In this document: piece by piece, positions 33,897 to 43,614 of the stretch
How the letters are laid out: each line of letters begins with the position of its first letter
How positions within the stretch are numbered: position 1 is the stretch's first letter
NCBI RefSeq assembly: GCF_000153485.2
Contig: NC_018721.1
Span: 496,001-560,000, forward strand
From: Psychroflexus torquis ATCC 700755
GTDB taxonomy: Bacteria; Bacteroidota; Bacteroidia; Flavobacteriales; Flavobacteriaceae
DNA length: 64,000 bases
Direction of reading: 5' to 3'
Made by a program: the position numbers and the translations under genes
Notes under the pieces: model-generated
What the model saw: only the letters and a program-made list of their open reading frames with translations
Told to the model about the DNA's origin: nothing
Database searches by the model: none

Positions 33897-36023
33897 ATGT
33901 CAGAACAAGAAGATCCAAAAAACCAAAACGAAGAAAACCAAGGTGAATCTAAAGAACTTAGTTCTGAGGATGCCCATGTTTTCTTAGATAAAGAAGAAAA
34001 GTCTACTCCTAAGGAGAAAGAAACTTCGGAGAAAGAATCTAAAGTTGAAGAGCAAGACATAGAAGATGCCAATGCTAAAGATAGTAAGGAAGAGAAGTCT
34101 ACTCCTAAGGGAAAAGAAACTTTGGAAAAAGAATCTAAAGTTGAAGTGCAGGACATAGAGGATGCCGACGTCTCTTTAGATAAAGAAGAAAAGTCTACTC
34201 CAAAGGAAGAAGAAACTTTGGAGAAAGAATCTAAAGTTGAAGAGCAAGACATAGAGGATGCCAATGCTGAAGATAGTGAGGATGCTGATATTTCAAGACG
34301 GCATGATATTGAAATGAAAGATTATCATGCGATGTCTCTTGATGAGTTGGTTTTAGAGATTGAAAATCTTGTTAAAAAAGAGAAAGTACAGTCCATAAAA
34401 GATCATGTAAGTAATATTAAAATTGAATTTGATAAAAAATTCAATGAAGTTATAGAAGAGAAAAAAGAAGAATTCCTAGCCGAAGGTGGAAATATTATAG
34501 ATTTCCATTATTCTTCACCTGTAAAGAAAAACTTCAATACTATTTATTTCGATTATCGTGAAAAAAGAGATCATTACTATTCTCAATTAAAAAAGAATCT
34601 CAACACCAATCTTAAAACTAGACTTGGTATCATTGAGGAACTTAAAAGTATGATAGGCTCTGGGGAAAGTATGACTTCCAGTTTCAAACAATTTAAAGAA
34701 TTACAAGAGCGATGGAAAAATGCAGGGTCAGTTCCAAGAAACGACTACAATACTGTATGGAATAATTACCACCACCACATAGAAAGATTTTATGATTTTT
34801 TACATCTAGACCGAGAGTTTAGAGATATGGATTTTAAGTATAATCTAGATCAAAAACTCAAAATTATAAATCGGGCCGAAGAACTATCACAAGAAGAAGA
34901 TGTCAACAGATCTTTTCGGGAACTTCAATTGCTCCACAAAATGTGGAAAGAAGAATTAGGTCCAGTAGCACGAGAATACAGAGATGAAATTTGGGATAAA
35001 TTTAGTGAAGCTACCAAACTAATCCATGAAAAACGTCAAACTCATTTTGAAGAGTTAGACCAAAAACGCGAGGAACACCTGTTGGTTAAAAAAGAAATTA
35101 TCCAACAGATAGAAAAGCTGACTGAAAAAGAGATCATCCAACATAAGAATGCTCAGGACCGAATCAAAAATGTAGGTCAACTAAGAGATTTATTTTTTAA
35201 AGCTGGAAGCGTTCCAAAATCTAAGCAGGATGAAACTTGGGATGCTTTTAGAAAAGTGACCAGAGAATTCAATAAAAAGAAGAATGATTTCTATAAAGAT
35301 CTTAAGAAAGACCAATACGATAATCTTGAAAAGAAGAAAAAACTTATAGAGATTGCAGAAAATCATAAGAATAGTGAGGACTTTAAAGTGACTACTCCAC
35401 TTATGAAAAAAATTCAAAACGATTGGAAAGACATAGGTCATGTGCCTAGAAAAGACTCAGATAAGATTTGGAAACAGTTTAAAGCTGCTTGCAACGATTA
35501 CTTCGACAAATTCCACACGCATAAAAACGATGAGAACAATGGAGAAATACAGGCTTTTAATGAAAAAAGAGACCTTATCACAAAACTTAAAGACGAAGTC
35601 TTAAGCGATGATGACGAGGTAAACATTAAGCTTGTAAAATCTTATATTTCTAAATGGAATGACATCGGAATGGTGCCCAATCAAAAACGCTATGTAGAGA
35701 ATAAATTCAACAGGGCTTTAGATCAAATTTTCAAAAAAATAGATGTAAGTAAGACGGATGCTGAATTGATGAAGTATCAGAATAAACTCCAAAACCTTGA
35801 AAATACTGATGACTCCAACAGTATCTACAAAGAACAAACTTTTTTAAGGAAAAAGATTGATGAAACAAAATCTGAGCTCCAGCAACTAGAAAATAATCTT
35901 CAGTTTTTTTCCAATGCAGATCGAGAAAACCCTTTAGTAAAAGATGTTTATAACACTATGGACAAGCTGAAAGAAGATCTGGAGATGTGGAAGACTAAAT
36001 TGCAAAAAATAAAAGCTTTGTAA
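33897..36023 (+). CDS. DUF349 domain protein with acidic repeat N-terminus
   Basis: 708 aa from the ATG at 33897 (a TTG 9 bases earlier is rejected). Residues about 33-128 are three tandem 32-residue repeats starting EEKSTPK and ending near QDIEDA, highly charged and probably disordered. The rest is helical with about five DUF349 units, each with a W-K-x-x-G-x-VPR-like core (WKNAGSVPRNDY, WKDIGHVPRKDS, WNDIGMVPNQKR). DUF349 proteins are conserved in Bacteroidota and other phyla; their biochemical function is not established. Cytoplasmic, no signal peptide. Confidence 0.88.
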   Translation: MSEQEDPKNQNEENQGESKELSSEDAHVFLDKEEKSTPKEKETSEKESKVEEQDIEDANAKDSKEEKSTPKGKETLEKESKVEVQDIEDADVSLDKEEKSTPKEEETLEKESKVEEQDIEDANAEDSEDADISRRHDIEMKDYHAMSLDELVLEIENLVKKEKVQSIKDHVSNIKIEFDKKFNEVIEEKKEEFLAEGGNIIDFHYSSPVKKNFNTIYFDYREKRDHYYSQLKKNLNTNLKTRLGIIEELKSMIGSGESMTSSFKQFKELQERWKNAGSVPRNDYNTVWNNYHHHIERFYDFLHLDREFRDMDFKYNLDQKLKIINRAEELSQEEDVNRSFRELQLLHKMWKEELGPVAREYRDEIWDKFSEATKLIHEKRQTHFEELDQKREEHLLVKKEIIQQIEKLTEKEIIQHKNAQDRIKNVGQLRDLFFKAGSVPKSKQDETWDAFRKVTREFNKKKNDFYKDLKKDQYDNLEKKKKLIEIAENHKNSEDFKVTTPLMKKIQNDWKDIGHVPRKDSDKIWKQFKAACNDYFDKFHTHKNDENNGEIQAFNEKRDLITKLKDEVLSDDDEVNIKLVKSYISKWNDIGMVPNQKRYVENKFNRALDQIFKKIDVSKTDAELMKYQNKLQNLENTDDSNSIYKEQTFLRKKIDETKSELQQLENNLQFFSNADRENPLVKDVYNTMDKLKEDLEMWKTKLQKIKAL
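33993..34280 (+). repeat. three 96-bp tandem repeats inside DUF349 gene
   Basis: Units start at 33993, 34089 and 34185 and keep the reading frame. High nucleotide identity between units (GAAAAGTCTACTCCTAAGGA recurs) suggests recent expansion and possible length variation between strains. Confidence 0.85.
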
Positions 36024-36494
36024 GGCAAAATCCTTCGGATAAGCTAAAATTTATCTTGTCCGCTTTGTGAGAAACAAGCTGATTATTTTTAAAAAATGGG
36101 TCGAAAAGGCAGGTTCTATTACTAGTGTTCAACCTGTTAATCTGTCTTTTTGATTCCTAAGAAATATATAGATCACCCATCAAGACGTGCTAGCTATGAA
36201 GAGCATAATTATGGCATAAATCACCTAAGTATTTAGAATTTACAAGCTCAATTAAAGGGTTACTCAGGATCAATTTTCTATCACCAGTGTAAAGGTTTGA
36301 ATTCTGGATACAAAACTGGGCTCATAGCGCTAGTTATTCTAGAAGATTTTTGGCTTTAAAACTGTAGCACTCTACGATTTTTTTTATCCTGATGAACGAT
36401 ACCTTTCCAAATCCTAGAATTATATAATTTGTTGCGAGGCAATGAAGCATTTCTATTATCAGAAAAAAAATTCAAAATTGACTGATTTACTTAA

Positions 36495-36675
36495 GCCAAA
36501 TTATATTTATAATGTCGAATAAATAAATTGAATTATACTAGGACGTAGCTCAGCAAAGTTATTTTGATTAATCGAAATTAAAAATAATTAACATAGCCAT
36601 CGTTACAATAATTATTTTTGATAAAAGCAGGCGAAAGAGAAATAAATTATTTCGACATCATAGGTTTAAATTGAT
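36495..36675 (-). repeat. palindromic MITE-like repeat, copy 3 (inverted)
   Basis: Reverse complement of the copy at 25376-25535: starts GCCAAATTATATTTATAATG, contains AAATAATTA..CATAGCC and AATAATTATTTTTGAT, and ends CGACATCATAGGTTTAAATT. The right end has drifted (AAATTGATA instead of AATTTGGCA). Confidence 0.75.
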
Positions 36676-36737
36676 ATTAAACCTTCCGGAGATTATTTTA
36701 CCAAAAAAGTCTTTTAAAAAGTAAATCTATTTCAGAA

Positions 36738-36788
36738 GAGTTTAGTTATTGATGGTTTTAGCTATAACTAAACTCATGTCTTTTTTTT
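36738..36788 (+). terminator. orphan terminator-like hairpin
   Basis: 12-bp perfect stem GAGTTTAGTTAT / ATAACTAAACTC, then after 5 bases a run of eight T. It lies 700 bases beyond the DUF349 gene with no recognised gene between, so it may end a small RNA or be a relic. Confidence 0.45.
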
Positions 36789-36888
36789 ACACTGTAGAAG
36801 CTTTAAAGAATATATCAAAACACTTTGAATTTAATCCTGTGTAAAGTATGTAACCCAAGTTTATCACCTTCAGCTAAAAAGTTAGATT

Positions 36889-38250
36889 TTAGTCAAGTTT
36901 AAAAGAAGGGAATAAATCATTCAATACAAAATTATAATGAATGTTTAGTTGCATGGCTTTATTATAATGCAATTTTGAATTTTTGTAATCTCCCAATTCA
37001 AAATAAACACCTGCATATCTGTATTCTAATTCCGCAAAATCTGTAAAGAAAACCTCGGCCTGTTTTAAAGTTTGTAAGGCATCTTTAAAATGCTTTAGTT
37101 CTATAAGAATATCCAAACGAGTAATCCACGTTTCTAGCTCATAATTACCGAGTTCAAGGCTTTTTTTAAAACCAAGAGCAGAGTCTTTAATATTATCTAA
37201 TTCTAGATTTATAATAGCAAAGTGCTTCCAATACAGAACGTTTTCTTCATCGATATTAATAGCTTTATTGATGTAGTACAAAGCCTTCTTGTAATCTTTA
37301 ATTTTGACGTGATAGTCGGAAAGCGCTAACCACACCTTATCCAACAAAGGATCTTCATGTAGCGCTTTTTTATAATGCTTTAAAGCTTTTTCAGGTTCAT
37401 TCAACTTGAGAAAACACTTTCCAATTCTCAAATAGGCGAAAGCAGTGGGATCATCAATTTGAAGGGTGAGGACATAGCATTCTATAGCATCCTTATATCG
37501 CTTAAGACGCTCTAGCACCTTCCCTTTCTCTAAGTACGCCCCTATAAAATATTCATCTGAGATAATTGCATATTCAAAAGCCTCTAGGGCATTATCGAAC
37601 AGGTTATTTTCGAAATATATCTTTCCGAGTTGATGCCAAGCGACTTCGCAGTAAGGTTGACGATCCAGAAAAGATTTTAAAAACTGAATTGCTTCTTCGT
37701 TTTGATTTAAAAAATCAAAACAATAAATAATATTATATAAGGCGGTAGAGTCGCTTTCATCGTTCTCTAGACATTTGATATAACTTTGCTTAGCATTTTC
37801 AAAATCTTCTAAAAACATATACTCCATTCCCATAATGCTATGGATTTCTAGGAGATCATCAGCAAAGTTTAAAGATTCTTTTAAAATTTTGATAGCATCT
37901 AGATGAAGATCTTGCTTAGAGTAGATGTTTGCAATAAGAATGTATATTTCTTCATTATTGGGCTCCAAAGACTTAAGGCTTTCCAACAAATCCATAGCTT
38001 TTTCGAACTTATCTTCAAAAGAAAACAATTCTGCCTTCATCAAAAGTAAATTAACCGACTTTGGGTGTTGATCTAAAGCAAGTTTTAAGGCCTTTTTAGC
38101 TAAAGCCAAACGACCGCTATCTATATAATGACCTATTATATTTTCAAACTCCGTCGCGTCAAAAAACAATATCTCATTGGTTTTCAACATCATTTCAAAT
38201 TTCTCTATAGGAAAATCGAAGTCATCGTGATGAGAGGATCCTAATTGCAT
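36889..38250 (-). CDS. TPR-repeat protein
   Basis: 453 aa composed almost entirely of tetratricopeptide helical pairs (about 11 units; for example AWHQLGKIYFENNLFDNALEAFEYA, AYLRIGKCFLKLNEPEKALKHYKKA split over adjacent units). No signal peptide, so a cytoplasmic scaffold. It is transcribed after the class III aminotransferase gene with an 80-bp gap containing its own TAAATTTG box. Function unknown beyond protein-protein interaction. Confidence 0.88.
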   Translation of the reverse strand: MQLGSSHHDDFDFPIEKFEMMLKTNEILFFDATEFENIIGHYIDSGRLALAKKALKLALDQHPKSVNLLLMKAELFSFEDKFEKAMDLLESLKSLEPNNEEIYILIANIYSKQDLHLDAIKILKESLNFADDLLEIHSIMGMEYMFLEDFENAKQSYIKCLENDESDSTALYNIIYCFDFLNQNEEAIQFLKSFLDRQPYCEVAWHQLGKIYFENNLFDNALEAFEYAIISDEYFIGAYLEKGKVLERLKRYKDAIECYVLTLQIDDPTAFAYLRIGKCFLKLNEPEKALKHYKKALHEDPLLDKVWLALSDYHVKIKDYKKALYYINKAINIDEENVLYWKHFAIINLELDNIKDSALGFKKSLELGNYELETWITRLDILIELKHFKDALQTLKQAEVFFTDFAELEYRYAGVYFELGDYKNSKLHYNKAMQLNIHYNFVLNDLFPSFKLD

Positions 38251-38302
38251 ACAAAATGATTTAAGTTTTGGTTAAGGTAAAGGTCTTTTTTCAATTTAAA
38301 AG

Positions 38303-38310
38303 CAAATTTA
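38303..38310 (-). promoter_or_regulatory. -7 promoter box for TPR gene
   Basis: TAAATTTG on the minus strand, 52 bases before the TPR start, between it and the aminotransferase stop. Confidence 0.5.
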
Positions 38311-38329
38311 ATAAAATGTTATCCACAAG

Positions 38330-39529
38330 TTATTCTCCTTTTTTTAATTTAGTATATTCATTTAATAGATCAATAATAATGCCACAGCCCTTAATAATTT
38401 CTTCCTCTGATATGGTTAATGGCGGAGAAATTCTTACGGCTTTTGTTTCATACAGCAACCAAAATAAAATAAGGCCTCGGGTCTTAGCTTCTAGCACTAA
38501 ATAATTAGCAATTTCATCACTTTTAAATAGCGGAGCTAGCATTAGTCCTATACCCCTTACTTCTTCTATAAGGTCATGCTGAAGCAACTCTCTAAATAGT
38601 TTTTCTTTACGATCTACATCCTGTATGATGGATGTAGAAAGAAGCACCTCTAACGTAGCTTTACAAGCTGAAGCAATCACAGGATTACCTCCAAAAGTAG
38701 TAATATGGGCTAGTTTCGGGCTGTCACTTAATAGGCTCATTAGAGCTTTAGAAGCTGTAAAAGCGCCTACTGGTAATCCAGAAGCCATAGCTTTTCCTAA
38801 AACGAGTATATCCGGGACCACATCAAAATGCTGAAAGCCAAAAAGCTTTCCTGTTCTCCCAAATCCAGGTTGGATTTCATCCAAAATCAACAAGGCTCCC
38901 ACCTCTTCACAGCGTTGCTTTACTTTTTTTAGATAATCATTTTGAGGCAAAATAAACCCGGCTCCCCCTTGGATAGTTTCTAATATAACAGCTGCAGTTC
39001 GCTCTGTTATAATATTGAAACAAATTTCTGTATTAAATTGTAGGTGAGTGATATCACCAACTAACGGCCTGAACGGTGCTACACGCTCCTCATAATCCAT
39101 CAAACTTAACGCCCCATAAGAATTACCGTGATAGCACTTTTTGGCAGCTATAATCTGACTTCTACCAGTAGCCCTTCGAGCCAACTTCATCGCTCCATCA
39201 ATAGCTTCTGTACCGCTATTTACCAAGTAAGTTTGTGATAAAGGCTCAGGTAATTGCTGTGCTAAAAGCTTTGTAAATTCTACCGCTGGAGATTGTATGT
39301 ATTCCCCATATACCATGACATGCATATATTGATCTAGCTGATTTTTTATAGCTTCAATCACTTTGGGATGTCTATGACCCAAACCGCAGGCAGAAACACC
39401 TGCCACAAAGTCTAGATATTGGGTTCCATCTTTTGCATAAATATAAGAGCCTTCTGCAGAGACTACCTCAACTCCTAAGGGATGGGGAGTCGTTTGTGCC
39501 TGGAAGTCTAAAAAATCACTTTTCATCAT
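38330..39529 (-). CDS. class III PLP aminotransferase (acetylornithine/GABA-type)
   Basis: 399 aa fold-type I aminotransferase. YLDFVAGVSACGLGHRHP at the start, VNSGTEAIDGAMKLAR for cofactor phosphate, LILDEIQPGFGRTGKLF and the PLP lysine in DILVLGKAMASGLPVGAF. The substrate cannot be decided from these motifs; omega-amino acids or acetylornithine are typical. It overlaps the end of the OstA-like gene by 14 bases, so the two are translated from one message. Confidence 0.9.
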   Translation of the reverse strand: MMKSDFLDFQAQTTPHPLGVEVVSAEGSYIYAKDGTQYLDFVAGVSACGLGHRHPKVIEAIKNQLDQYMHVMVYGEYIQSPAVEFTKLLAQQLPEPLSQTYLVNSGTEAIDGAMKLARRATGRSQIIAAKKCYHGNSYGALSLMDYEERVAPFRPLVGDITHLQFNTEICFNIITERTAAVILETIQGGAGFILPQNDYLKKVKQRCEEVGALLILDEIQPGFGRTGKLFGFQHFDVVPDILVLGKAMASGLPVGAFTASKALMSLLSDSPKLAHITTFGGNPVIASACKATLEVLLSTSIIQDVDRKEKLFRELLQHDLIEEVRGIGLMLAPLFKSDEIANYLVLEAKTRGLILFWLLYETKAVRISPPLTISEEEIIKGCGIIIDLLNEYTKLKKGE

Positions 39530-41222
39530 CTATTTTTACAGCTTTTATTTTTCTTAAGGGCAATTTTTTATCCTCCGGAACTTTACCTGTATTTGAGGGT
39601 TTTAAGTCCGCTTTTTCTAAATTTGAATTTGAGTTTAACTCTCTTATTCCTTCAAAAAAGTCACCGTAAATATCAGGATCTTCTAGACCCTTTATTTTAG
39701 TTAAAACCAAACTATCTCTCCCTTTAAACAAGTCCGCTTTACTCATCAGCCGCTCATCTCCTCTCCAACTAAAGTCTTTTAATTTTCTTGCATTTTCTGG
39801 AAACATAGAACTTGGATGCGTTTGGGAATCCACCTCATTGTAATAGTAGACATCTGAGATTTCTTGTTTTTCGAATAAAATTTTAATTTTAGCCGAGATC
39901 GATTTGTTAATGCCTAAAAGATCAGAGGTATCATCCCTCAAAAAGAATAAGGATTCTGTATTTCGAATGATATTAACTTCATAGATTTCGTTATTCTTAA
40001 ATAATCCAAAAAGTTCCTTCCCCTTAATTTGATTATAGCCGTCTATGGAGTCTTTTTGGATCATAAACGCATTATAAAAAACCTTAAGAGAATCTAATTG
40101 TTCCGTCTCTGTATTACTGATTAAATGAATGGTATCTCCAGTAATTTGACTTTCACCTGACCACAGAATTGGATCTCGAATCAATTTAGTGAGTCCAGTG
40201 GCTTCGTTACTATGTATAGAATCTGCTTTCCCACTCAAATCCGATTTATACAATCTAGCATCATAAAAAGCACGAATATCTCTATTTCCAGTCTTTCCTG
40301 TAACCATAAGTGTATCACTTGCTATAAAGACTGAATCCTGCTCTTGTTTTATAGCGGCGAGTGGATTTTTTGTAATGAATAGCGAATCCTTCATCCTAAA
40401 TACCTCCGCATAATGACCTTTTATAACCGATTGATTCACCGTGTCGGTGACTTTAATATTGTTGGTTGCAGAAGCGAATCCAGTAGGCCTATCAAAATAA
40501 ATACTATCCCCTTCTAGCAATCTATTTTCGTAATCTATTTTTGAATTTTTGACAAAAAAACCATTATCCTTTCGCGTATCATAAAATCCTCTCTCGCAAA
40601 ACACTGTACTCGTTTCGCTTGTTATCGTAGAAGGACCATACAAAAAAGCATGGCCTTTCTCAGAATAAAAATCTAAATAATCTGAGTCAATATCATACTC
40701 TGGATTTCTAACTTTAACATCTTTCCGAAACGAAAATTTTTCTTGATTCATAAAATATCTACCTATCACGCTTGTAATAGTAGATGCTGAATCCTTTACA
40801 GCTCCACCACTTCTGTAAAAAGCCTCTTGCTTAAGTCTGTTGAAAAACAAGGAATCTGTCGTGAGTCTATTACTAGGTGTAGTTAATACAACATCTTCAC
40901 TAGCAAAGGCAAATTGGGTATATCCGTTATACTCGGCATACTTACTAGTCATATTAACCGTATCGCCCTGCTTCATTCTTACATTCCCAAAAGCTCTAAA
41001 AAAGTCGTCCGTTTGATAAAAAATAGCTCGATCGCACCAAACCTCAATACCGTCATGAAGAAAGTAAACCTGATTATTGACTTTCGATAAGATAAAAGCA
41101 CCCGGATAGTTCACTTCATCCACACGAGTTCTATCGCTAGTGTAATCTATTTTTTTTCCGTGTTGAGAATACGAAATGTTTACAAAAAGCAAAAAAGATA
41201 CTAAAACTATAAGGTATTTCAA
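39516..41222 (-). CDS. OstA-like protein (LptA/LptD-like organic solvent tolerance domain)
   Basis: 568 aa. Signal peptide ends near VNISYSQ. The mature protein is a long series of short beta-strand repeats around D-x-(A/L)-x-Y/F motifs, such as YAEYNGYTQFAFASEDVVL and GDSIYFDRPTGFASA, matching the OstA-like family of Bacteroidota. It probably forms part of the periplasmic LPS bridge or assists LPS assembly; the C-terminal tail is Lys-rich. The -7 box TAATTTTG on the minus strand at 41242-41249 is the likely promoter. Confidence 0.86.
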   Translation of the reverse strand: MKYLIVLVSFLLFVNISYSQHGKKIDYTSDRTRVDEVNYPGAFILSKVNNQVYFLHDGIEVWCDRAIFYQTDDFFRAFGNVRMKQGDTVNMTSKYAEYNGYTQFAFASEDVVLTTPSNRLTTDSLFFNRLKQEAFYRSGGAVKDSASTITSVIGRYFMNQEKFSFRKDVKVRNPEYDIDSDYLDFYSEKGHAFLYGPSTITSETSTVFCERGFYDTRKDNGFFVKNSKIDYENRLLEGDSIYFDRPTGFASATNNIKVTDTVNQSVIKGHYAEVFRMKDSLFITKNPLAAIKQEQDSVFIASDTLMVTGKTGNRDIRAFYDARLYKSDLSGKADSIHSNEATGLTKLIRDPILWSGESQITGDTIHLISNTETEQLDSLKVFYNAFMIQKDSIDGYNQIKGKELFGLFKNNEIYEVNIIRNTESLFFLRDDTSDLLGINKSISAKIKILFEKQEISDVYYYNEVDSQTHPSSMFPENARKLKDFSWRGDERLMSKADLFKGRDSLVLTKIKGLEDPDIYGDFFEGIRELNSNSNLEKADLKPSNTGKVPEDKKLPLRKIKAVKIDDEK

Positions 41223-41241
41223 ATCGATTACTTTAGGCTGG

Positions 41242-41249
41242 CAAAATTA
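41242..41249 (-). promoter_or_regulatory. -7 promoter box for OstA-like gene
   Basis: TAATTTTG on the minus strand, 19 bases before the OstA-like start. Confidence 0.5.
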
Positions 41250-41331
41250 CATTTTTATTAAAACAAAAGCAGCAATAAATTGCTACTTTAAGTATAACAA
41301 ATAACTTCAAATTAAATCCCTTCAAAAACTA

Positions 41332-42909
41332 TTAAAGAAGATAATCTGTACTCACAAAGTTGGACGTTTTACTTTCCAAAAGTTTACGAATAATATCATT
41401 ATTATGAGGGTTGTCTTTTGATGCTAAAAAAGTTCTTATAGAAAATGACCTTAAGGCATCATGAACACTCAAAGTTCCGACTGCAGAATCCTTACGCCCA
41501 GTAAATGGTAAAACATCAGGTCCTCGTTGGCAAGAGCTATTTAAGTTGACTCTACATACCAAATTTACCAATACATCTATGAGCGGTGCAAGGGTATCGA
41601 CATTTTTGCCAAATAAACTGACCTGCTGTCCATAATTAGATTTTGCTATTTCATCCAACAGTTCTTGTATATCATTAAAGGATTTTATAGGCACCACAGG
41701 GCCAAATTGCTCTTCTTGATAAACACGCATAGATTCGTTGACGGGGTATAATACCGCAGGATAAATATAATTATCGGTAACAGTTCCTCCTTTTTTATTG
41801 AGAATCTTAGCTCCTTTTTCTTTGGCATCCTCGATTAACTCCTTAATATAAGCGGGTTTGTTTGGCTCTGGAAGTGGTGTCAATTTTACGCCTTCTTCCC
41901 AAGGCTGACCAAACTTAAGCTCATCCACTCGTTTTGAAAATCGTTTATTAAACTCATCCTTAATATCATCATGGACATATATGATTTTAAGGGCTGTACA
42001 GCGCTGTCCATTATAAGATAATGATCCATTAAGACACTCTTCAATAGCTAAGTCTAAATCTGCATCTGGAAGAATAATAGCTGGATTTTTGGCTTCTAAA
42101 CCGAGTATAAGCCTCAATCTATTTTTGTAAGGATGTTGATCCTGAAGAGCAATGGCAGAAGTTGAGTGTCCTATAAGTGCTAAAACATCAATCTTACCTG
42201 TTTTCATGATGGGAACTGCAACTTCTCTCCCTCTTCCATAAATTACATTTATAACTCCGGCAGGGAAACTTTTTTGAAAAGCCTCTAGCAAAGGAGATAA
42301 TAAAAGAACTCCGAACTTGGCAGGTTTAAAAACAGCAGTATTTCCCATAATCAGAGCTGGGATAAGCAAAGCAAAAGTTTCATTCAATGGATAATTGTAA
42401 GGTCCTAAACATAGAACCAAACCGAGCGGTCCTCTTCTAATATGAGCGTTGATCCCATCTGTTTTCTCAAACTTGGCACTATCCCTGTCCAGCTGTTTGT
42501 AATTATCTATTGTGTCATAAATATACTGAACAGTCCTATCAAATTCTTTTTCTGAATCTGGTAGCGTTTTTCCTATTTCCCACATCAGTAGTTTTACAAC
42601 TTCAGTTCGTTTGGTTTGCATATGCTCCACAAAGGATTTCATACATTCAATTCTATCTTTTACGCGCATGGTTGGCCACTGTCCTTTTCCTTTATCGTAG
42701 GCATTCACAGCCGAATTTAAAACTGCCAAGGCTGTTGGCTCATCCATATGAGGGACAGTACCAAGTAAGGTTGGCTTGTATTCTGAACTCGTAGAAATTG
42801 TTGAATATACCTCATCCATCTTTCCATCCCAGTTGACTAGTTTACCGTTATCTAAATATGTATTTTGATGAAGTAATGAATCAATTGTATCTAAATTTGT
42901 ATTTAACAT
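41332..42909 (-). CDS. gapN: NADP-dependent glyceraldehyde-3-phosphate dehydrogenase (GapN-type)
   Basis: 525-aa aldehyde dehydrogenase, non-phosphorylating, oxidising glyceraldehyde-3-phosphate to 3-phosphoglycerate with NADP+. Family blocks: [27 protein letters not shown] for cofactor, catalytic Glu in [10 protein letters not shown] and catalytic Cys in [28 protein letters not shown] near the C-terminus is typical of GapN rather than general aldehyde dehydrogenases. It would bypass ATP formation and make NADPH. Monocistronic. Confidence 0.9.
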   Translation of the reverse strand: MLNTNLDTIDSLLHQNTYLDNGKLVNWDGKMDEVYSTISTSSEYKPTLLGTVPHMDEPTALAVLNSAVNAYDKGKGQWPTMRVKDRIECMKSFVEHMQTKRTEVVKLLMWEIGKTLPDSEKEFDRTVQYIYDTIDNYKQLDRDSAKFEKTDGINAHIRRGPLGLVLCLGPYNYPLNETFALLIPALIMGNTAVFKPAKFGVLLLSPLLEAFQKSFPAGVINVIYGRGREVAVPIMKTGKIDVLALIGHSTSAIALQDQHPYKNRLRLILGLEAKNPAIILPDADLDLAIEECLNGSLSYNGQRCTALKIIYVHDDIKDEFNKRFSKRVDELKFGQPWEEGVKLTPLPEPNKPAYIKELIEDAKEKGAKILNKKGGTVTDNYIYPAVLYPVNESMRVYQEEQFGPVVPIKSFNDIQELLDEIAKSNYGQQVSLFGKNVDTLAPLIDVLVNLVCRVNLNSSCQRGPDVLPFTGRKDSAVGTLSVHDALRSFSIRTFLASKDNPHNNDIIRKLLESKTSNFVSTDYLL

Positions 42910-43172
42910 AATATTTTAAGGGTTTTATTGAAATATGTCACAATTTAATAAACTAACTTATCGATCTATTATAACTAAGTAAAATGATTTGTTAAGCTTT
43001 AGTAATGCATCCGTTTTGATAAAAATCAGCACACCTATCTCAAACCACTAAGTGTATAAAAAATAGAGCCGAAATTCCAGAGACAAAGATTAACTCTAAT
43101 TGAAGAATTTTACGTTTCGCTTAGAACAGGCATTATTAGGCAAATCTTAAGTTTACAAAATTAAAAATACAC

Positions 43173-43180
43173 TATATTTG
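43173..43180 (+). promoter_or_regulatory. promoter of metal-efflux operon, probably leaderless
   Basis: TATATTTG ends 5 bases before the ATG at 43186, so transcription would begin at or very near the start codon. Confidence 0.6.
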
Positions 43181-43185
43181 CGACT

Positions 43186-43578
43186 ATGAAGAATGTGTTT
43201 TCATATCTACTAGTCATGCTTTTTACCTTACAATCGTTTGGTTTAAATGCTGCTAATTTAGCCAACCTCAATAATTTGGCAGAGCATTACGAGCTTCATA
43301 AAACCGAACATCAAAATTCATTTTTAGAGTTTTTTGACTTACACTATGGTAATCAAAAAGAGGCGCACGAAAAAGAACACGATGAACATCAAAACCTTCC
43401 TTTTCAAAAATGCCAGCATTACTCCCACATTTTTTTCTTTGAATTACCTCAGGTCATAAGTCTAAGGCTAACAGCCCCTCTCGAAATAGTCCTGAATAAT
43501 TTTAATTATACTTCACAATTTGATTTATTAATTGAAACTGATATTCTTCAGCCACCGAAACAGTATACTCTGATATAA
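43186..43578 (+). CDS. secreted histidine-rich protein, first gene of metal-efflux operon
   Basis: 130 aa with a signal peptide (MKNVFSYLLVMLFTLQSFGL, cleavage near LNAAN). The middle is rich in His and Glu (HYELHKTEHQNS, HEKEHDEHQNLPFQKCQHYSH), which suggests binding of a divalent metal in the periplasm. No named family recognised. It lies 36 bases before the RND pump gene. Role as metal chaperone or sensor input is inference. Confidence 0.7.
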   Translation: MKNVFSYLLVMLFTLQSFGLNAANLANLNNLAEHYELHKTEHQNSFLEFFDLHYGNQKEAHEKEHDEHQNLPFQKCQHYSHIFFFELPQVISLRLTAPLEIVLNNFNYTSQFDLLIETDILQPPKQYTLI

Positions 43579-43614
43579 TTCAAGTTTATTGTTTCATTTT
43601 CAATTTAAAATTTC

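Larger units (their letters stand above)
36024..36888. other. 865-bp intergenic region without recognisable gene
   Basis: From 36024 to 36490 no intact frame; short stretches in several frames are interrupted by stops and resemble no family I know, so it may be decayed sequence. It also holds palindromic repeat copy 3 and a terminator-like hairpin described separately. Confidence 0.6.

Noticed and set aside
33857..34264. Minus-strand serine-rich frame of 135 codons with internal repeats
   Set aside because: It is the antisense image of the tandem repeats in the DUF349 gene; its repeats follow directly from those repeats and it has no independent start signals.
33993..34280. CRISPR-like regular repetition
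   Set aside because: Repeats are contiguous 96-bp coding units with no spacers.
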